Below are positions 17,426-26,245 of a stretch of 64,000 bases of DNA, piece by piece. A program made the translations under genes and the position numbers. How positions within the stretch are numbered: the stretch's first letter is position 1; each line of letters opens with the position of its first letter. The notes under the pieces were generated by a model. It saw only the letters and a program-made list of their open reading frames with translations. It was not told where the DNA came from and ran no database searches. The stretch is from Tannerella forsythia (GTDB lineage Bacteria > Bacteroidota > Bacteroidia > Bacteroidales > Tannerellaceae), in assembly GCF_001006485.1 (NCBI RefSeq), contig NZ_JUET01000058.1, forward strand, positions 1 through 64,000, in the 5' to 3' direction.

Positions 17426-19768
17426 ATGAACGCAACAATCAGAACAATTGCCGCAGTGGCTGCTTTCATCATATTGACGACCGCCGCACAGGCACAGACG
17501 GCAGGTATCAGAGGTGTTGTCGTCGACGATACGAACGAAGAGCCGCTGATAGGTGCAAACATATACATCGAACAACTTCGGCAGGGCGATGCGGCAGGGA
17601 GTAACGGCGAATTCGCCTTCTCGGGACTTGCAGCAGACACGTATACTGCCATCGTATCGTATATGGGCTATCGTACACGGACGGAGAAGATTACACTGCG
17701 CGAGGGCGAGATACGACAGATAAAGATACGTCTCCAAGCCGAGTCGAAGTCGCTCGGAGAGGTCGTCGTAACGGCAAAGGGCGAAGCCCGAATACTACGC
17801 GAACAGGCTATGCCTATCTCGGTCATATCGATGAATCAGCTTAGCGGAACGGTCAATAGTATTGTCGATGTGCTAAACAAAACGGTAGGTGTTACCCTGC
17901 GTTCGTCGGGCGGAGTAGGTGGAGCTACACGCCTCTCGGTTCGCGGGCTGGAGGGCAAACGCATAGGATTCTTCATCGAGGAAACGCCTTTGAACGACAA
18001 TACCGATTTTATCGACATCAACGATATACCTATCGATATGATAGACCGTATCGAGGTGTACAAAGGCGTAGTACCTGCCAAATTCGGCGGCTCGGCAATG
18101 GGTGGTGCCGTCAATATAGTCCTCAAAGAGTACCCTGACCGTTATGCCGATGCAAGTTATGCTGTCGAATCGTTCAATACTCATAAGATACAGACCGTTG
18201 TCAAAAGAAACATTAAGGAAAAAGGTATCGTATTCGGTGTAGGAGGAGGATATACATATTCCGACAACGACTACGTTATGGAGCTGTCGCACCTGAATAA
18301 TATAAAGGTGAAACGCAATCACGACAAGTATAAAAAGCTGTTGTTGGGCGGGTCGTTGAAAGCTAAAAAATGGTGGTTCGACGAGGTAGAGTTCGAGCCT
18401 GTATTTGTCGGTACATACAGAGATATTCAGGGCATAGAGACCGACATACGCGAGGCATTCATAAAGTCGCGTGCGTACATTCTTGCCAATACTCTGAAAA
18501 AAGATAATTTCCTAATCGAGGGGCTCGACCTCGATATGTCTACTTCTGTGGCTTACACCGACTATAATCTTGTCGATACGGCAAAGCAATGGTATGACTG
18601 GAACGGCAATGCTTATCCGTCCGTATCTCCGTATGGGGGAGAGTTGGGCAACAGGTACGCCTCCGACGCACGAAACAAAAAGTTTACGATATTAAACAAG
18701 CTGAATCTGGAATATCTCATAGGCAAGCAACATACCATCAACTTCAACTCGTACTTTGCTTTTGCCGACGGATATCCCAAAGACAATATGCGGGAGCTCA
18801 GCATAGGCAAAAAGGCGGTGTTCGACTCCAAAATGCGAAGTTGGACAGGAGGGCTTACTTACGATTTTCGTAGCGGAGACGACCGTTTCCTCAACTCGCT
18901 GACCGCTCGTTATTATCTTTATACGATGAATACACGCAGCGCCAGCATATTCGGGTTGGACGATAAGGACGTGAATCTGAACAAGAGCGACTTCGGTATC
19001 AACGACGCTTTGCGTTATCGTTTTATGCCCGACCTGATGGGGAAACTGTCGGCGGGTTACGACGTGCGGATACCGTCCGAGACCGAGTTGCTGGGCGACG
19101 GATATACCATATCGCCGTCGGAGGCGCTGTTGCCCGAACGCAATACGAGCATCAACATCGGTATGCTGTACGACCTGACGGGCAAAAAGCCGAGCAATCT
19201 GCAAATAGAGATAAACGGATTCTTTATGTATCTGCAGAATATGATACGTTATACGAAAGGTATTATAGGGGCACAGTATCAGAATTTCGGAGAGATGCGT
19301 ACGATAGGAGTAGAAGCCGAAGTGAAAGCCGATATTACCCATTGGCTATACGGATATGCCAATGCTACGTTTCAAGACCTCCGTGATGCACGACGATACG
19401 AAGAGAACAGCTCTGTCCCAAATCCGACGAAGGGGTTGCGTATGCCCAATATCCCATACCTGCTTGCCAATGCAGGGTTGGAGTTTCATACAGAGAATAT
19501 CTTTGGAGGCAAGGGGCAAAATACCCGTATTTTTGCCGACATATCGTTTGTGGAGGAGTATTTTTACGATTTCGAGATGGCTGCCGGACAGCGGCGTATC
19601 CCACGCAGTACGACGATAGACTTCGGCTTCGAACACAGCTTTTTCAACAACAGGTTTTTTATTTCCGGAAAAATAAAAAACCTGACCGATGCACGCGTGT
19701 TGTCCGAATTCAACCGTCCGCTACCGGGACGTAGCTTCGGCATAAAAATAAGATACGTGCTTAAATAA
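17426..19768 (+). CDS. TonB-dependent outer-membrane receptor
   Basis: The product is 780 aa. The signal peptide ends at AQA (about 23). A carboxypeptidase-regulatory-like domain follows (about 27-108, with GVVVDDTNEEPLIGANIYI). The plug covers about 110-235 (RLSVRGLEGKRIGFFIEE, MIDRIEVYKGVVPAKFGGSA, GGAVNIVLK), and the barrel ends with FGIKIRYVLK. The size and tight plug are like siderophore or heme receptors rather than the larger SusC glycan receptors. A DUF4374 lipoprotein gene follows by 63 bases. That pairing resembles the XusA-XusB siderophore-capture arrangement of Bacteroides, as I recall it. The first 24 codons nearly duplicate the signal peptide of the LolA-like gene at 24776. Confidence 0.9.
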   Translation: MNATIRTIAAVAAFIILTTAAQAQTAGIRGVVVDDTNEEPLIGANIYIEQLRQGDAAGSNGEFAFSGLAADTYTAIVSYMGYRTRTEKITLREGEIRQIKIRLQAESKSLGEVVVTAKGEARILREQAMPISVISMNQLSGTVNSIVDVLNKTVGVTLRSSGGVGGATRLSVRGLEGKRIGFFIEETPLNDNTDFIDINDIPIDMIDRIEVYKGVVPAKFGGSAMGGAVNIVLKEYPDRYADASYAVESFNTHKIQTVVKRNIKEKGIVFGVGGGYTYSDNDYVMELSHLNNIKVKRNHDKYKKLLLGGSLKAKKWWFDEVEFEPVFVGTYRDIQGIETDIREAFIKSRAYILANTLKKDNFLIEGLDLDMSTSVAYTDYNLVDTAKQWYDWNGNAYPSVSPYGGELGNRYASDARNKKFTILNKLNLEYLIGKQHTINFNSYFAFADGYPKDNMRELSIGKKAVFDSKMRSWTGGLTYDFRSGDDRFLNSLTARYYLYTMNTRSASIFGLDDKDVNLNKSDFGINDALRYRFMPDLMGKLSAGYDVRIPSETELLGDGYTISPSEALLPERNTSINIGMLYDLTGKKPSNLQIEINGFFMYLQNMIRYTKGIIGAQYQNFGEMRTIGVEAEVKADITHWLYGYANATFQDLRDARRYEENSSVPNPTKGLRMPNIPYLLANAGLEFHTENIFGGKGQNTRIFADISFVEEYFYDFEMAAGQRRIPRSTTIDFGFEHSFFNNRFFISGKIKNLTDARVLSEFNRPLPGRSFGIKIRYVLK

Positions 19769-19831
19769 TATGTTTTCAGACAATTAGATGATAATAAATC
19801 ATTTTTATAAATAAATTTTTAATCAAGTAAT

Positions 19832-21046
19832 ATGTGTAAAAAAATGTTTTTAGCGGCTTGTATTGCCGCAGTAGTGATGACGGGTTGCAAAAAAGACACT
19901 CCGAATGTACCCGATGGAGGCAAAGGTAAATTTTTAATTGAGACCACCGTTAAGAATCCTGATGGGATGAGCGGTTCGTCGTTCTTACAGCTTGTTCCCG
20001 ATATATCGGGGAGTATCGATAATTCCAACGCCATTCCGTTGGGTTTCTCGAGTCCGGTAGCGGTCGTAGACAACAGTGTGTTTATTTTCCCCACTATGGG
20101 CAAAGATGCCGACAATAACATAAAACGCTATACCTATGACCTATCGGCACAGAAGCTCACCGGTATGGTAAAAATGGACGTACCGGCAAACACAATGCCT
20201 ATTAATATTATTAAAGTAACCAATCGGAAAGCCTATGTGCCGTTCTACACTTTGGGTGTGGTGTGGATTGTCGATATCGAGACGATGCAGAAGACGGGCG
20301 AAATAGACCTTAAGCCTTACTCGCACAAAGATTCAAGTCCCGAGCCTGCTTTCGGTATCGTACGCGACGGACTCTATTACCTACCGCTCGACCAGATTAA
20401 CGAAAACTTTATGCCTTACGAAGATTATCGTCAGGTAGATGTAGCTGTAATCGATACGAAAACAGATAAGGTACAGAAGATTATATCCGAAAAAACATCG
20501 AAGCTCTCTTTCCCGACAAGACCTATGTTGAGGAATATGATTTTCACCGACGAACACAACGATATCTATATTGCTTGCCCGGGCAATTTCGGACTTAACC
20601 CGACGTATCTCAATAACGGTTTCGTCTGTATCCCTGCGGGAAGTACCGAATTCGACGTATCGAAATCGTGGGATATAAAGGATAATGTGATAATCGGCAC
20701 CGACGAAAACTACAAACCCGCCTCGATATTCAACTGCAAATATATAGGCAACGGTAAGGTAGCCGCCTATGTCAATATCATGGAATTGAACGGTAAAAAT
20801 CCGTATACCTCGAAAAACAGTATGGCTGTAATTATAGATATGAAAGCTAAGACGATTACCAGAGTGAAAGGTGTCCCGTTGAGCGATAGCCATAGCGTGG
20901 TAGTGGAATTCCATAACGGTCAGGTTTTCTTTGGAGCTTACGGCGACAAGCAAGCAGGCTTCTTCACATACAACCCCGCAGACAGCGAGGCAAAACACGT
21001 ATGCACCACAACGGGTAATCCTATCGATCTCTATATTTTCAAATAA
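19832..21046 (+). CDS. DUF4374-family surface lipoprotein
   Basis: The product is 404 aa with a lipobox (VVMTGC, Cys about residue 19). The rest reads as a beta-propeller: repeated blocks of the type VDNSVFIFPT, RKAYVPFYTL, DGLYYLPLDQI, HNDIYIACPGN, NGKVAAYVNIM and NGQVFFGAYG, each starting a blade-like strand set. DUF4374 proteins are encoded beside TonB receptors in Bacteroidota. The Bacteroides protein XusB, which holds ferric siderophores at the cell surface, is to my knowledge of this type. Its place directly after the receptor makes it the likely ligand-capturing partner. The metal or ligand is not shown by the sequence. Confidence 0.8.
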   Translation: MCKKMFLAACIAAVVMTGCKKDTPNVPDGGKGKFLIETTVKNPDGMSGSSFLQLVPDISGSIDNSNAIPLGFSSPVAVVDNSVFIFPTMGKDADNNIKRYTYDLSAQKLTGMVKMDVPANTMPINIIKVTNRKAYVPFYTLGVVWIVDIETMQKTGEIDLKPYSHKDSSPEPAFGIVRDGLYYLPLDQINENFMPYEDYRQVDVAVIDTKTDKVQKIISEKTSKLSFPTRPMLRNMIFTDEHNDIYIACPGNFGLNPTYLNNGFVCIPAGSTEFDVSKSWDIKDNVIIGTDENYKPASIFNCKYIGNGKVAAYVNIMELNGKNPYTSKNSMAVIIDMKAKTITRVKGVPLSDSHSVVVEFHNGQVFFGAYGDKQAGFFTYNPADSEAKHVCTTTGNPIDLYIFK

Positions 21047-21078
21047 AAGGTTATTGGGTGTTTGGGTATTGATATACC

Positions 21079-21107
21079 GTATATACGCCCAATATGGGCG
21101 TATATAC
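21079..21107. repeat. REP-like palindrome (GTATATACGCCC)
   Basis: The arms GTATATACGCCC (21079-21090) and GGGCGTATATAC (21096-21107) are perfect inverse complements around AATAT. It is flanked by GGTATTGGGTGTT-family repeat and lies just before a transposase remnant. Confidence 0.8.
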
Positions 21108-21166
21108 AACCCAATACCTCTATGCCGAAAGTTGCATTAGTTTCTGAATAATAAAAGGTTAGATAT

Positions 21167-21232
21167 ATGTACACGAAACAAAAATATAATACCGATGTTC
21201 TCCGTCACCGTTCGATACGGTTGTGCGGATAG
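21167..21232 (+). pseudogene. N-terminal fragment of a RAYT-type transposase
   Basis: The 21-codon frame ending in HRSIRLCG and a stop matches the start of the RAYT remnant at 37078 almost exactly at both DNA and protein level (RRSIRLCGYDY). The sequence leaves the family at the TAG (21230). The matching middle part of such a gene reappears at 22148, on the far side of the hydrolase gene. The spacer from 21233 to 21407 holds no convincing gene. Confidence 0.65.
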
Positions 21233-21407
21233 TTGGCTTTGCCTACAAAGCATTTTATGCGTGAGTTCTTACGAACGGAGCGGTTGGATTGTCTGGACGA
21301 AAAAACGTTTCCCCTGCCCCAAAACAACCCCAAAATCGTAGGAGTATCGATACGCTCTGACGAACACACGAGATTATTAAACATAAAATTAAAAGAAGGA
21401 GAATACT

Positions 21408-22139
21408 ATGATAAAAACGAATGATTTTACGGATTATTACACGAAGCAACACGCGAATATGATAAAGCAGTTCGAGCAATGGTTTCGGTGTGTACGAAAA
21501 AGTGCCGCTCCATACATAACGTCCGAGCAGTCGGAGAGGGTACACGAAATCGCTTTGAAAGAATACGAGACGCTTATCCCCGAAATACCTTATATCGGCG
21601 GTAAGAAAGTAGCCGGTACACGCAATCTGGTAGGCAGTGTCATACTGCTTGCATACATCAGAGCGTTCGAAAAAGAAGGACTCTCGGAGCGAGTCATCGG
21701 AGAAATCGTTTATAAAAGTTTCGACGCTTTTTTTGCTCGAATTCCAGCCGTATTCGGCACCCTTGCGGGAAAACTGATGTTCGTGCCGTGGTATGTAAAA
21801 AAGCGTAAAAAGACGATGGAACGTGTTGCTGCCTTGCCATATACGGAAGGCTTCGTTTCCAGTTTTGTGCCCTGTGTCGACGGTAGTTTCGTTTTCGGAC
21901 AGGATGTGTCGGAATGTGCCATTCACAAATTCTACGTAAAGCACGATGCTCGGAAATATGTGCCATATCTTTGTTTGGGCGATTATCCGATGTTTCGCAG
22001 ACTGAATATCGGATTTTTCAGAACCAAAACGATAGGGCACGGAGATGCCGTATGCGATTTTCGTTTCAAAAAGGGGAAAACCGAAAGCGGCTGGCCTCCC
22101 GAGAATCTGGCTGAATGGCAGGGAAGTAGAGAAAACTGA
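21408..22139 (+). CDS. L-2-amino-thiazoline-4-carboxylate hydrolase family protein
   Basis: The product is 243 aa, soluble, with no signal peptide. It fits the ATC-hydrolase family (named for the Pseudomonas enzyme that opens 2-aminothiazoline-4-carboxylate on the way to L-cysteine). The helical N-terminal half contains PYIGGKKVAGTRNLVGS, and the C-terminal half contains the usual YLCLGDYPMFRRLNIGF, RTKTIGHGDAVCDFRF segment with conserved Cys, Asp and His residues. Many family members occur near transport or natural-product genes and their true substrates are unknown. Opening a thiazoline ring in an imported metallophore is an attractive but untested idea. The gene is bracketed by two pieces of one transposase, so it may have been brought in. 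Confidence 0.72.
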   Translation: MIKTNDFTDYYTKQHANMIKQFEQWFRCVRKSAAPYITSEQSERVHEIALKEYETLIPEIPYIGGKKVAGTRNLVGSVILLAYIRAFEKEGLSERVIGEIVYKSFDAFFARIPAVFGTLAGKLMFVPWYVKKRKKTMERVAALPYTEGFVSSFVPCVDGSFVFGQDVSECAIHKFYVKHDARKYVPYLCLGDYPMFRRLNIGFFRTKTIGHGDAVCDFRFKKGKTESGWPPENLAEWQGSREN

Positions 22140-22147
22140 GATAGCTG

Positions 22148-22277
22148 TGCGAAATGATATTGAGCGCTGTGGAAACGAATGATGGAAAAATGTTGGTTGA
22201 CAATACCGAACCGTTATCGCAATGTGATTTTACACGAAGATATCGTAATACCGAATCATTTCCACACAGTTACATAA
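22148..22277 (+). pseudogene. Middle fragment of a RAYT-type transposase
   Basis: With one frameshift this stretch reads MILSAV, then WKRMMEKCWLTIPNRYRNV, then VIPNHFHTVT and a stop. It aligns with the EMILNAVGRMVEKCWLD part of the remnant at 37078 and reaches the HxH (PNHFH) catalytic motif of IS200/RAYT Y1 transposases. It is the downstream part of the gene whose start is at 21167; about 900 bases carrying the thiazoline-hydrolase gene lie between them. Confidence 0.6.
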
Positions 22278-22313
22278 AACATTAAAATAAATAACAAATA
22301 AAATTTTATAGAT

Positions 22314-23759
22314 ATGAATAGTAAAAAGATTAACGGAAAAGGAAGCATTTACCCGTCGGAATGCACGACCGTGATAGTCGGCAATAAGATGACAGACGAC
22401 GGTTCGATGATTGTGGCACGGTCTGAGGACTGGAATACTATGTTTGCCAAAAACTTGGAGATTTACGAAGACACTGCCGAAGGTCCTGAGACATTCGTTG
22501 CCCGAGACAGTGCCTTCCGCTGCGAGCTGCCACGTGAGGCACTCGGCTATACGGCGTTAGCTCCGTATCATCTGCCGGGACACTGGGGCAGTGCGGGCTT
22601 CAACACGGTGGGCGTAGGTATGAGTGCCACTGAGAGTATCTTCAGCAACGAGAAGGCTCTGCAAGCCGACCCGCTTGTCGAGGACGGCGTTGCCGAAAAC
22701 TCGGTATTCAATATCGTGCTGCCGTATGTACGTACGGCACGCGAAGGGGTGCGGCGTCTGGGAGAACTTATCGAACGCCACGGAGTAGCCGAAGGATTCG
22801 GTATCGGCTTCGTGGACGATAGCGAGATATGGTATCTCGAGACCGCTTGCGGACATCGCTGGCTGGCTTGCCGTATGCCCGAAGACAAGTACTTCGTGAC
22901 AGGCAATCAGAGTCGTTTCCGAAAGTACGACCCCAATGATACGGAGCACTATATGGCGTCTGCCGACTTGATAGAGTTTGCCCGCGAGCACGGATTGTAC
23001 GACCCCGCCAAAGGAGAGTTCGACTTCCACGAAGCTTATGCCCGCGACATAGAGCTCGACACCACCTACAACTATCCCCGCGTATGGGGATTGCAGGCGA
23101 TGTTTAGCCCGCAGATAAAGAACGACGTGGCACGCAACACATTCCCTGTATTTGCCGAAGCCTCCAAGCCGCTGAACCTCGACGACATACGACGTGCATT
23201 CCGTTTCCATTACCAAGGTACCGAGCACGACCCCTATCTGCACCGCAACCCGAAGGAGAAGTACCGCCCTGTATCTATCTTCCGTACCACGCAGACACAT
23301 ATCCTACACGTACGTCCAGAGCTGCCGCAGGCTATCGGGCGTGTCGATTATATGGCTATGGGAATGGCTGTGCTGGGGGTATTCTTGCCACTGTATCAGG
23401 GGATAACGTCGTATCCCGAGGCGTACACGAAGGGTACCAACCGTTCGAGTGCAGACTCTGCCTATTGGAAGTTCCGTAAGGTGCAGACATTGGGAATGGT
23501 CGATTTTAATCGCTATGCTCCGCTCATTCAGAGCACATACTCGCGTTTCGAAGCCGAGACGGCACAGCGGCAATGCGAGATGGAAGAGCAGTATTTGCAG
23601 ATATACAAGACACAGCCTATACGTGCACGTGAGTTGCTGCAATCGTTCTCCGACAAGATGCTCGAAGCGGCTCTCGACGTAACGGACAAGCTGACAGAGA
23701 AGTTGTTTACCTGCCTTGCCGAAGATATTCAGGCAGAATACCGCTTTGCCGGAGCATGA
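22314..23759 (+). CDS. C69-family peptidase (N-terminal-nucleophile dipeptidase type)
   Basis: The product is 481 aa. The family signature is near the start: SECTTVIVGNKMTDDGSMIV with Cys17 as the expected nucleophile after removal of the first 16 residues, followed by ARSEDW. Later conserved pieces are GFNTVGVGMSATES, EGFGIGFVDDSEIWYLET, KYFVTGNQSRF and YPRVWGLQAMF. C69 enzymes are dipeptidases or amidases of the Ntn fold. Most secreted members have a signal peptide before the Cys; here the leader is short and hydrophilic, so the enzyme is probably cytoplasmic and self-processed. It lies in the accessory block between the ATC hydrolase and the nitroreductase. Confidence 0.82.
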   Translation: MNSKKINGKGSIYPSECTTVIVGNKMTDDGSMIVARSEDWNTMFAKNLEIYEDTAEGPETFVARDSAFRCELPREALGYTALAPYHLPGHWGSAGFNTVGVGMSATESIFSNEKALQADPLVEDGVAENSVFNIVLPYVRTAREGVRRLGELIERHGVAEGFGIGFVDDSEIWYLETACGHRWLACRMPEDKYFVTGNQSRFRKYDPNDTEHYMASADLIEFAREHGLYDPAKGEFDFHEAYARDIELDTTYNYPRVWGLQAMFSPQIKNDVARNTFPVFAEASKPLNLDDIRRAFRFHYQGTEHDPYLHRNPKEKYRPVSIFRTTQTHILHVRPELPQAIGRVDYMAMGMAVLGVFLPLYQGITSYPEAYTKGTNRSSADSAYWKFRKVQTLGMVDFNRYAPLIQSTYSRFEAETAQRQCEMEEQYLQIYKTQPIRARELLQSFSDKMLEAALDVTDKLTEKLFTCLAEDIQAEYRFAGA

Positions 23760-23934
23760 TTTCATAGCGACCACCTCTTACGGTGAAAGGTTTTAATCGC
23801 AAAGTAAGCGAAGGAATATACAAAGTACGCAGTAATATTGATATAATGAAAATAGAAAAATCTTGCAACCACTGCGAAACCCTCTGCATTACTTGCGATA
23901 GGAGAAAAAAAATAAAAACACTAACGGGGATTCC

Positions 23935-23962
23935 GTAGATACGCCCCAATGGGCGTATCTAC
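23935..23962. repeat. REP-like palindrome (GTAGATACGCCC)
   Basis: GTAGATACGCCC (23935-23946) and GGGCGTATCTAC (23951-23962) are perfect inverse complements around CAAT. The preceding 170 bases (23760-23934) hold degenerate CGCAAAGTAAGCGAAG-type intergenic repeat and no gene. Confidence 0.8.
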
Positions 23963-24007
23963 AACCCAATACTTTAAATTAGATTACATAAAAAAAGAAG
24001 AATAATT

Positions 24008-24736
24008 ATGAACCTTGAAGAAATATTGAATCATCGCCGTGCTGTGCGTAAATATAGCACAACGGAGCTTATCGACACCGAAAAGGTTCGTCGATGTCTG
24101 GAGCTGGCTCTGCTTGCCCCGACAAGCTCGAATATGCAGCTTCTCGAGATGTATCACATTACCGACGGAGAACTCCTGAAGAGGTTAGCCGTTGCCTCGC
24201 TCGACCAGCAGTCGGCAACCACCGCTCAGGAGATGGTTGTCTTCGTGGTACGCCGCGACCTGTATCGGCAGCGGGCAAATACCGCCTTTGCTTTCGAAAA
24301 AGGAAATGTCGGTCGCAACAGCCCTACCGAAAAACAGGCTAAACGTATTCGTCAGTGGGATTCTTACTATAAAAAGCTGATACCTTTTCTTTATGCCCGC
24401 TGCTTCGGTCTGTTGGGACTGCTCCGAAAACTGTTGGTATCGGTCACAGGGCTTTTCCGTCCCATCATACGTCAGGTTTCCGAAGGAGATATACGTGTCG
24501 TCGCCCATAAGAGTTGTGCCTTAGTAGCTCAAACCTTTATGTTGGCGATGTCGGAGGAGGGCTACGATACCTGTCCGCTGGAAGGGTTCGACAGCCTTCG
24601 GGTGAAACGTATCTTGCGACTTCCCTGTTCGGCTGAAATCAATATGATTGTCTCGTGCGGTATCCGTACGGCAGGCGGCGTATGGGGCGAACGTTTCAGA
24701 CAACCGTTCGAGACGGTATATAAACGAAATATATAA
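24008..24736 (+). CDS. Nitroreductase-family flavoprotein
   Basis: The product is 242 aa. The N-terminus has the FMN-phosphate-binding signature (ILNHRRAVRKYS, about 6-17) and the APTSSNMQ segment (36-43). The C-terminal half has GYDTCPLEGFD, matching the family's conserved glycine/proline turn. The middle (about 100-160) is longer and more basic than in compact nitroreductases and includes a hydrophobic stretch, so membrane association is possible. These FMN enzymes reduce nitro groups, quinones, flavins or ferric chelates with NAD(P)H. In this setting a reductive step on an imported compound is conceivable but not shown. Confidence 0.85.
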   Translation: MNLEEILNHRRAVRKYSTTELIDTEKVRRCLELALLAPTSSNMQLLEMYHITDGELLKRLAVASLDQQSATTAQEMVVFVVRRDLYRQRANTAFAFEKGNVGRNSPTEKQAKRIRQWDSYYKKLIPFLYARCFGLLGLLRKLLVSVTGLFRPIIRQVSEGDIRVVAHKSCALVAQTFMLAMSEEGYDTCPLEGFDSLRVKRILRLPCSAEINMIVSCGIRTAGGVWGERFRQPFETVYKRNI

Positions 24737-24775
24737 CAATTCAATAGCATTTATAATTTAATACATAAAAATAAT

Positions 24776-25564
24776 ATGAACACAACAATCAGAACAATTG
24801 CCTCGGCGGTACTCATCACATTGGCAACCGCTGCACAGGCACAGACGGGGCGAGACATCGCCCAGAAGGTAAAAGACCGTCCCGACGGCGACACACGTCG
24901 GTCGGAAATGGTAATGAAACTCGTCAACAAGCGAGGCAGCGTACGCGAGCGTAAACTCGTCTCTTACTCTATCGATGTGGGTAAGAACAAAAAAGACCGT
25001 AAATCGATGATGTTTTTCAGCTATCCGGGCGATGTCAAAGGCACGGGCTTCCTTACGTGGGACTACGACCAGGTGGGTAAGGACGACGACAAATGGCTCT
25101 ATCTGCCGGCGATGAAGAAGACACGACGCATCAGCGGCTCGTCGGCAAAGACCGACTATTTTATGGGTAGCGACTTCACCTACGACGATATGGGCAGCCG
25201 CAACGTGGACGAAGACACGCACAAGCTGCTCGGCGAAGAGACCGTCGACGGATACAAGTGCTGGAAGCTCGAGTCGACGCCGAAAGACAGTCGCGACATC
25301 TATTCCAAGAAGATAGCGTGGATACGTCAAGACTGCCTTATACCCGTCAAAGTGGAGTATTACGACAAGATGAACAAGTTGCACCGCAGGCTCGAGATAT
25401 CGGATATACGGCAGGTCGACGGTTTCTGGACAGCTGCCAAGATGCAGATGACCAACGTGCAGACCGAGCACCAGACCATTCTGGAAATCAACAACCCGAA
25501 ATACAACGTCCCCCTCGAGGAGGCGAAATTCAACGTAACGACACTGGAGAAAGGGTCGATGTGA
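24776..25564 (+). CDS. LolA-like outer-membrane lipoprotein-sorting protein
   Basis: The product is 262 aa with a Sec signal peptide cut after AQA (about 22). The mature part follows the LolA-like pattern of an incomplete beta-barrel: [80 protein letters not shown], and a late [20 protein letters not shown]. This subgroup is typically encoded with MMPL exporters and DUF1302-like barrels and is thought to carry a hydrophobic cargo across the periplasm. The matching exporter is at 14978 and the barrel at 26214. The signal-peptide region is nearly identical in DNA to that of the TonB receptor at 17426. Confidence 0.85.
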   Translation: MNTTIRTIASAVLITLATAAQAQTGRDIAQKVKDRPDGDTRRSEMVMKLVNKRGSVRERKLVSYSIDVGKNKKDRKSMMFFSYPGDVKGTGFLTWDYDQVGKDDDKWLYLPAMKKTRRISGSSAKTDYFMGSDFTYDDMGSRNVDEDTHKLLGEETVDGYKCWKLESTPKDSRDIYSKKIAWIRQDCLIPVKVEYYDKMNKLHRRLEISDIRQVDGFWTAAKMQMTNVQTEHQTILEINNPKYNVPLEEAKFNVTTLEKGSM

Positions 25565-25594
25565 TGGCGTTTTCGTTATTGTTATTGTTGTTAT

Positions 25595-25626
25595 CGGTAG
25601 AGACAATTCATGAATTGTCTCTACCG
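25595..25626. repeat. Perfect 32-bp REP-like palindrome upstream of RAYT
   Basis: The left arm CGGTAGAGACAATTCA is followed directly by its inverse complement, with no loop. It lies 31 bases before the RAYT start, and the same 28-bp core occurs inside the RAYT gene. Confidence 0.9.
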
Positions 25627-25657
25627 ACAAATTGAATCCGAAAATATTTGTGGATAA

Positions 25658-26245
25658 TTGATGACCAAATATAAAAACAGGTATCGTGTAGAAACAATCC
25701 GATGGCAAAATTGGGATTATTCCGATGCGGGACAATATTTTGTTACCATTTGTGTAAACAAAAGGGATAAGATATTGGGTACGGTAGACAATGGTAAAAT
25801 GATATTATCCCCATACGGCGAAATCGTGAAATCCGAGATTTTGGCAATACAGACGTATTTTGATAACGTCGATGTCGACAAATGGGTTATTATGCCGAAC
25901 CATTTGCATCTGATAATAACGATATATGATGTTGGGGTGTGGGCGATTCCCCATGTAGAGACAATTCATGAATTGTCTCTACAACGACGACAACAATATG
26001 ATAAACAATATCATATAAAACGCAGACAGATGTTGATACCCAAAATTATCGGAAAATTTAAAATGAGAACCTCCAAAAAGATGAACGAAATCCGTCATAC
26101 CCAGGGATACAAAAACTGGCAGTCGGATTATTTCGACCGTGTCATCCGTAACGAAAAGGAATATTACAGGATAAAACAATATATTATTAATAACCCTTTA
26201 AACTGGTACAAAGATGAATTATATACCGAAAAAAATAAAACGTAA
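25658..26245 (+). CDS. REP-associated tyrosine transposase (RAYT)
   Basis: The product is 195 aa of the IS200-like Y1 family. Signatures seen: an N-terminal YFVTICVNKRDKILG strand, the HUH motif in IMPNHLHLII (about 85-95), IGKFKMRTSK, and the tyrosine-bearing C-terminal helix (YFDRVIRNEKEYYRIKQYI). RAYTs are single-copy, chromosomally encoded and move or maintain short palindromes. Here a 28-bp palindrome lies inside the gene (25955-25982) and reads in frame as VETIHELSL, between the HUH motif and the downstream helix. The end of the gene overlaps the start of the barrel gene at 26214 by 32 bases, in another frame. Confidence 0.85.
   Translation: MMTKYKNRYRVETIRWQNWDYSDAGQYFVTICVNKRDKILGTVDNGKMILSPYGEIVKSEILAIQTYFDNVDVDKWVIMPNHLHLIITIYDVGVWAIPHVETIHELSLQRRQQYDKQYHIKRRQMLIPKIIGKFKMRTSKKMNEIRHTQGYKNWQSDYFDRVIRNEKEYYRIKQYIINNPLNWYKDELYTEKNKT
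25955..25982. repeat. 28-bp palindrome inserted in the RAYT coding region
   Basis: The arms GTAGAGACAATTCA and its inverse complement meet without a loop. It equals the core of the palindrome at 25595-25626 and keeps the RAYT frame open. Confidence 0.9.

Noticed and set aside
21233-21424. A 63-codon frame before the ATC hydrolase
   Set aside because: It runs from the broken transposase into the hydrolase start, lacks a ribosome-binding context and has no protein-like pattern.
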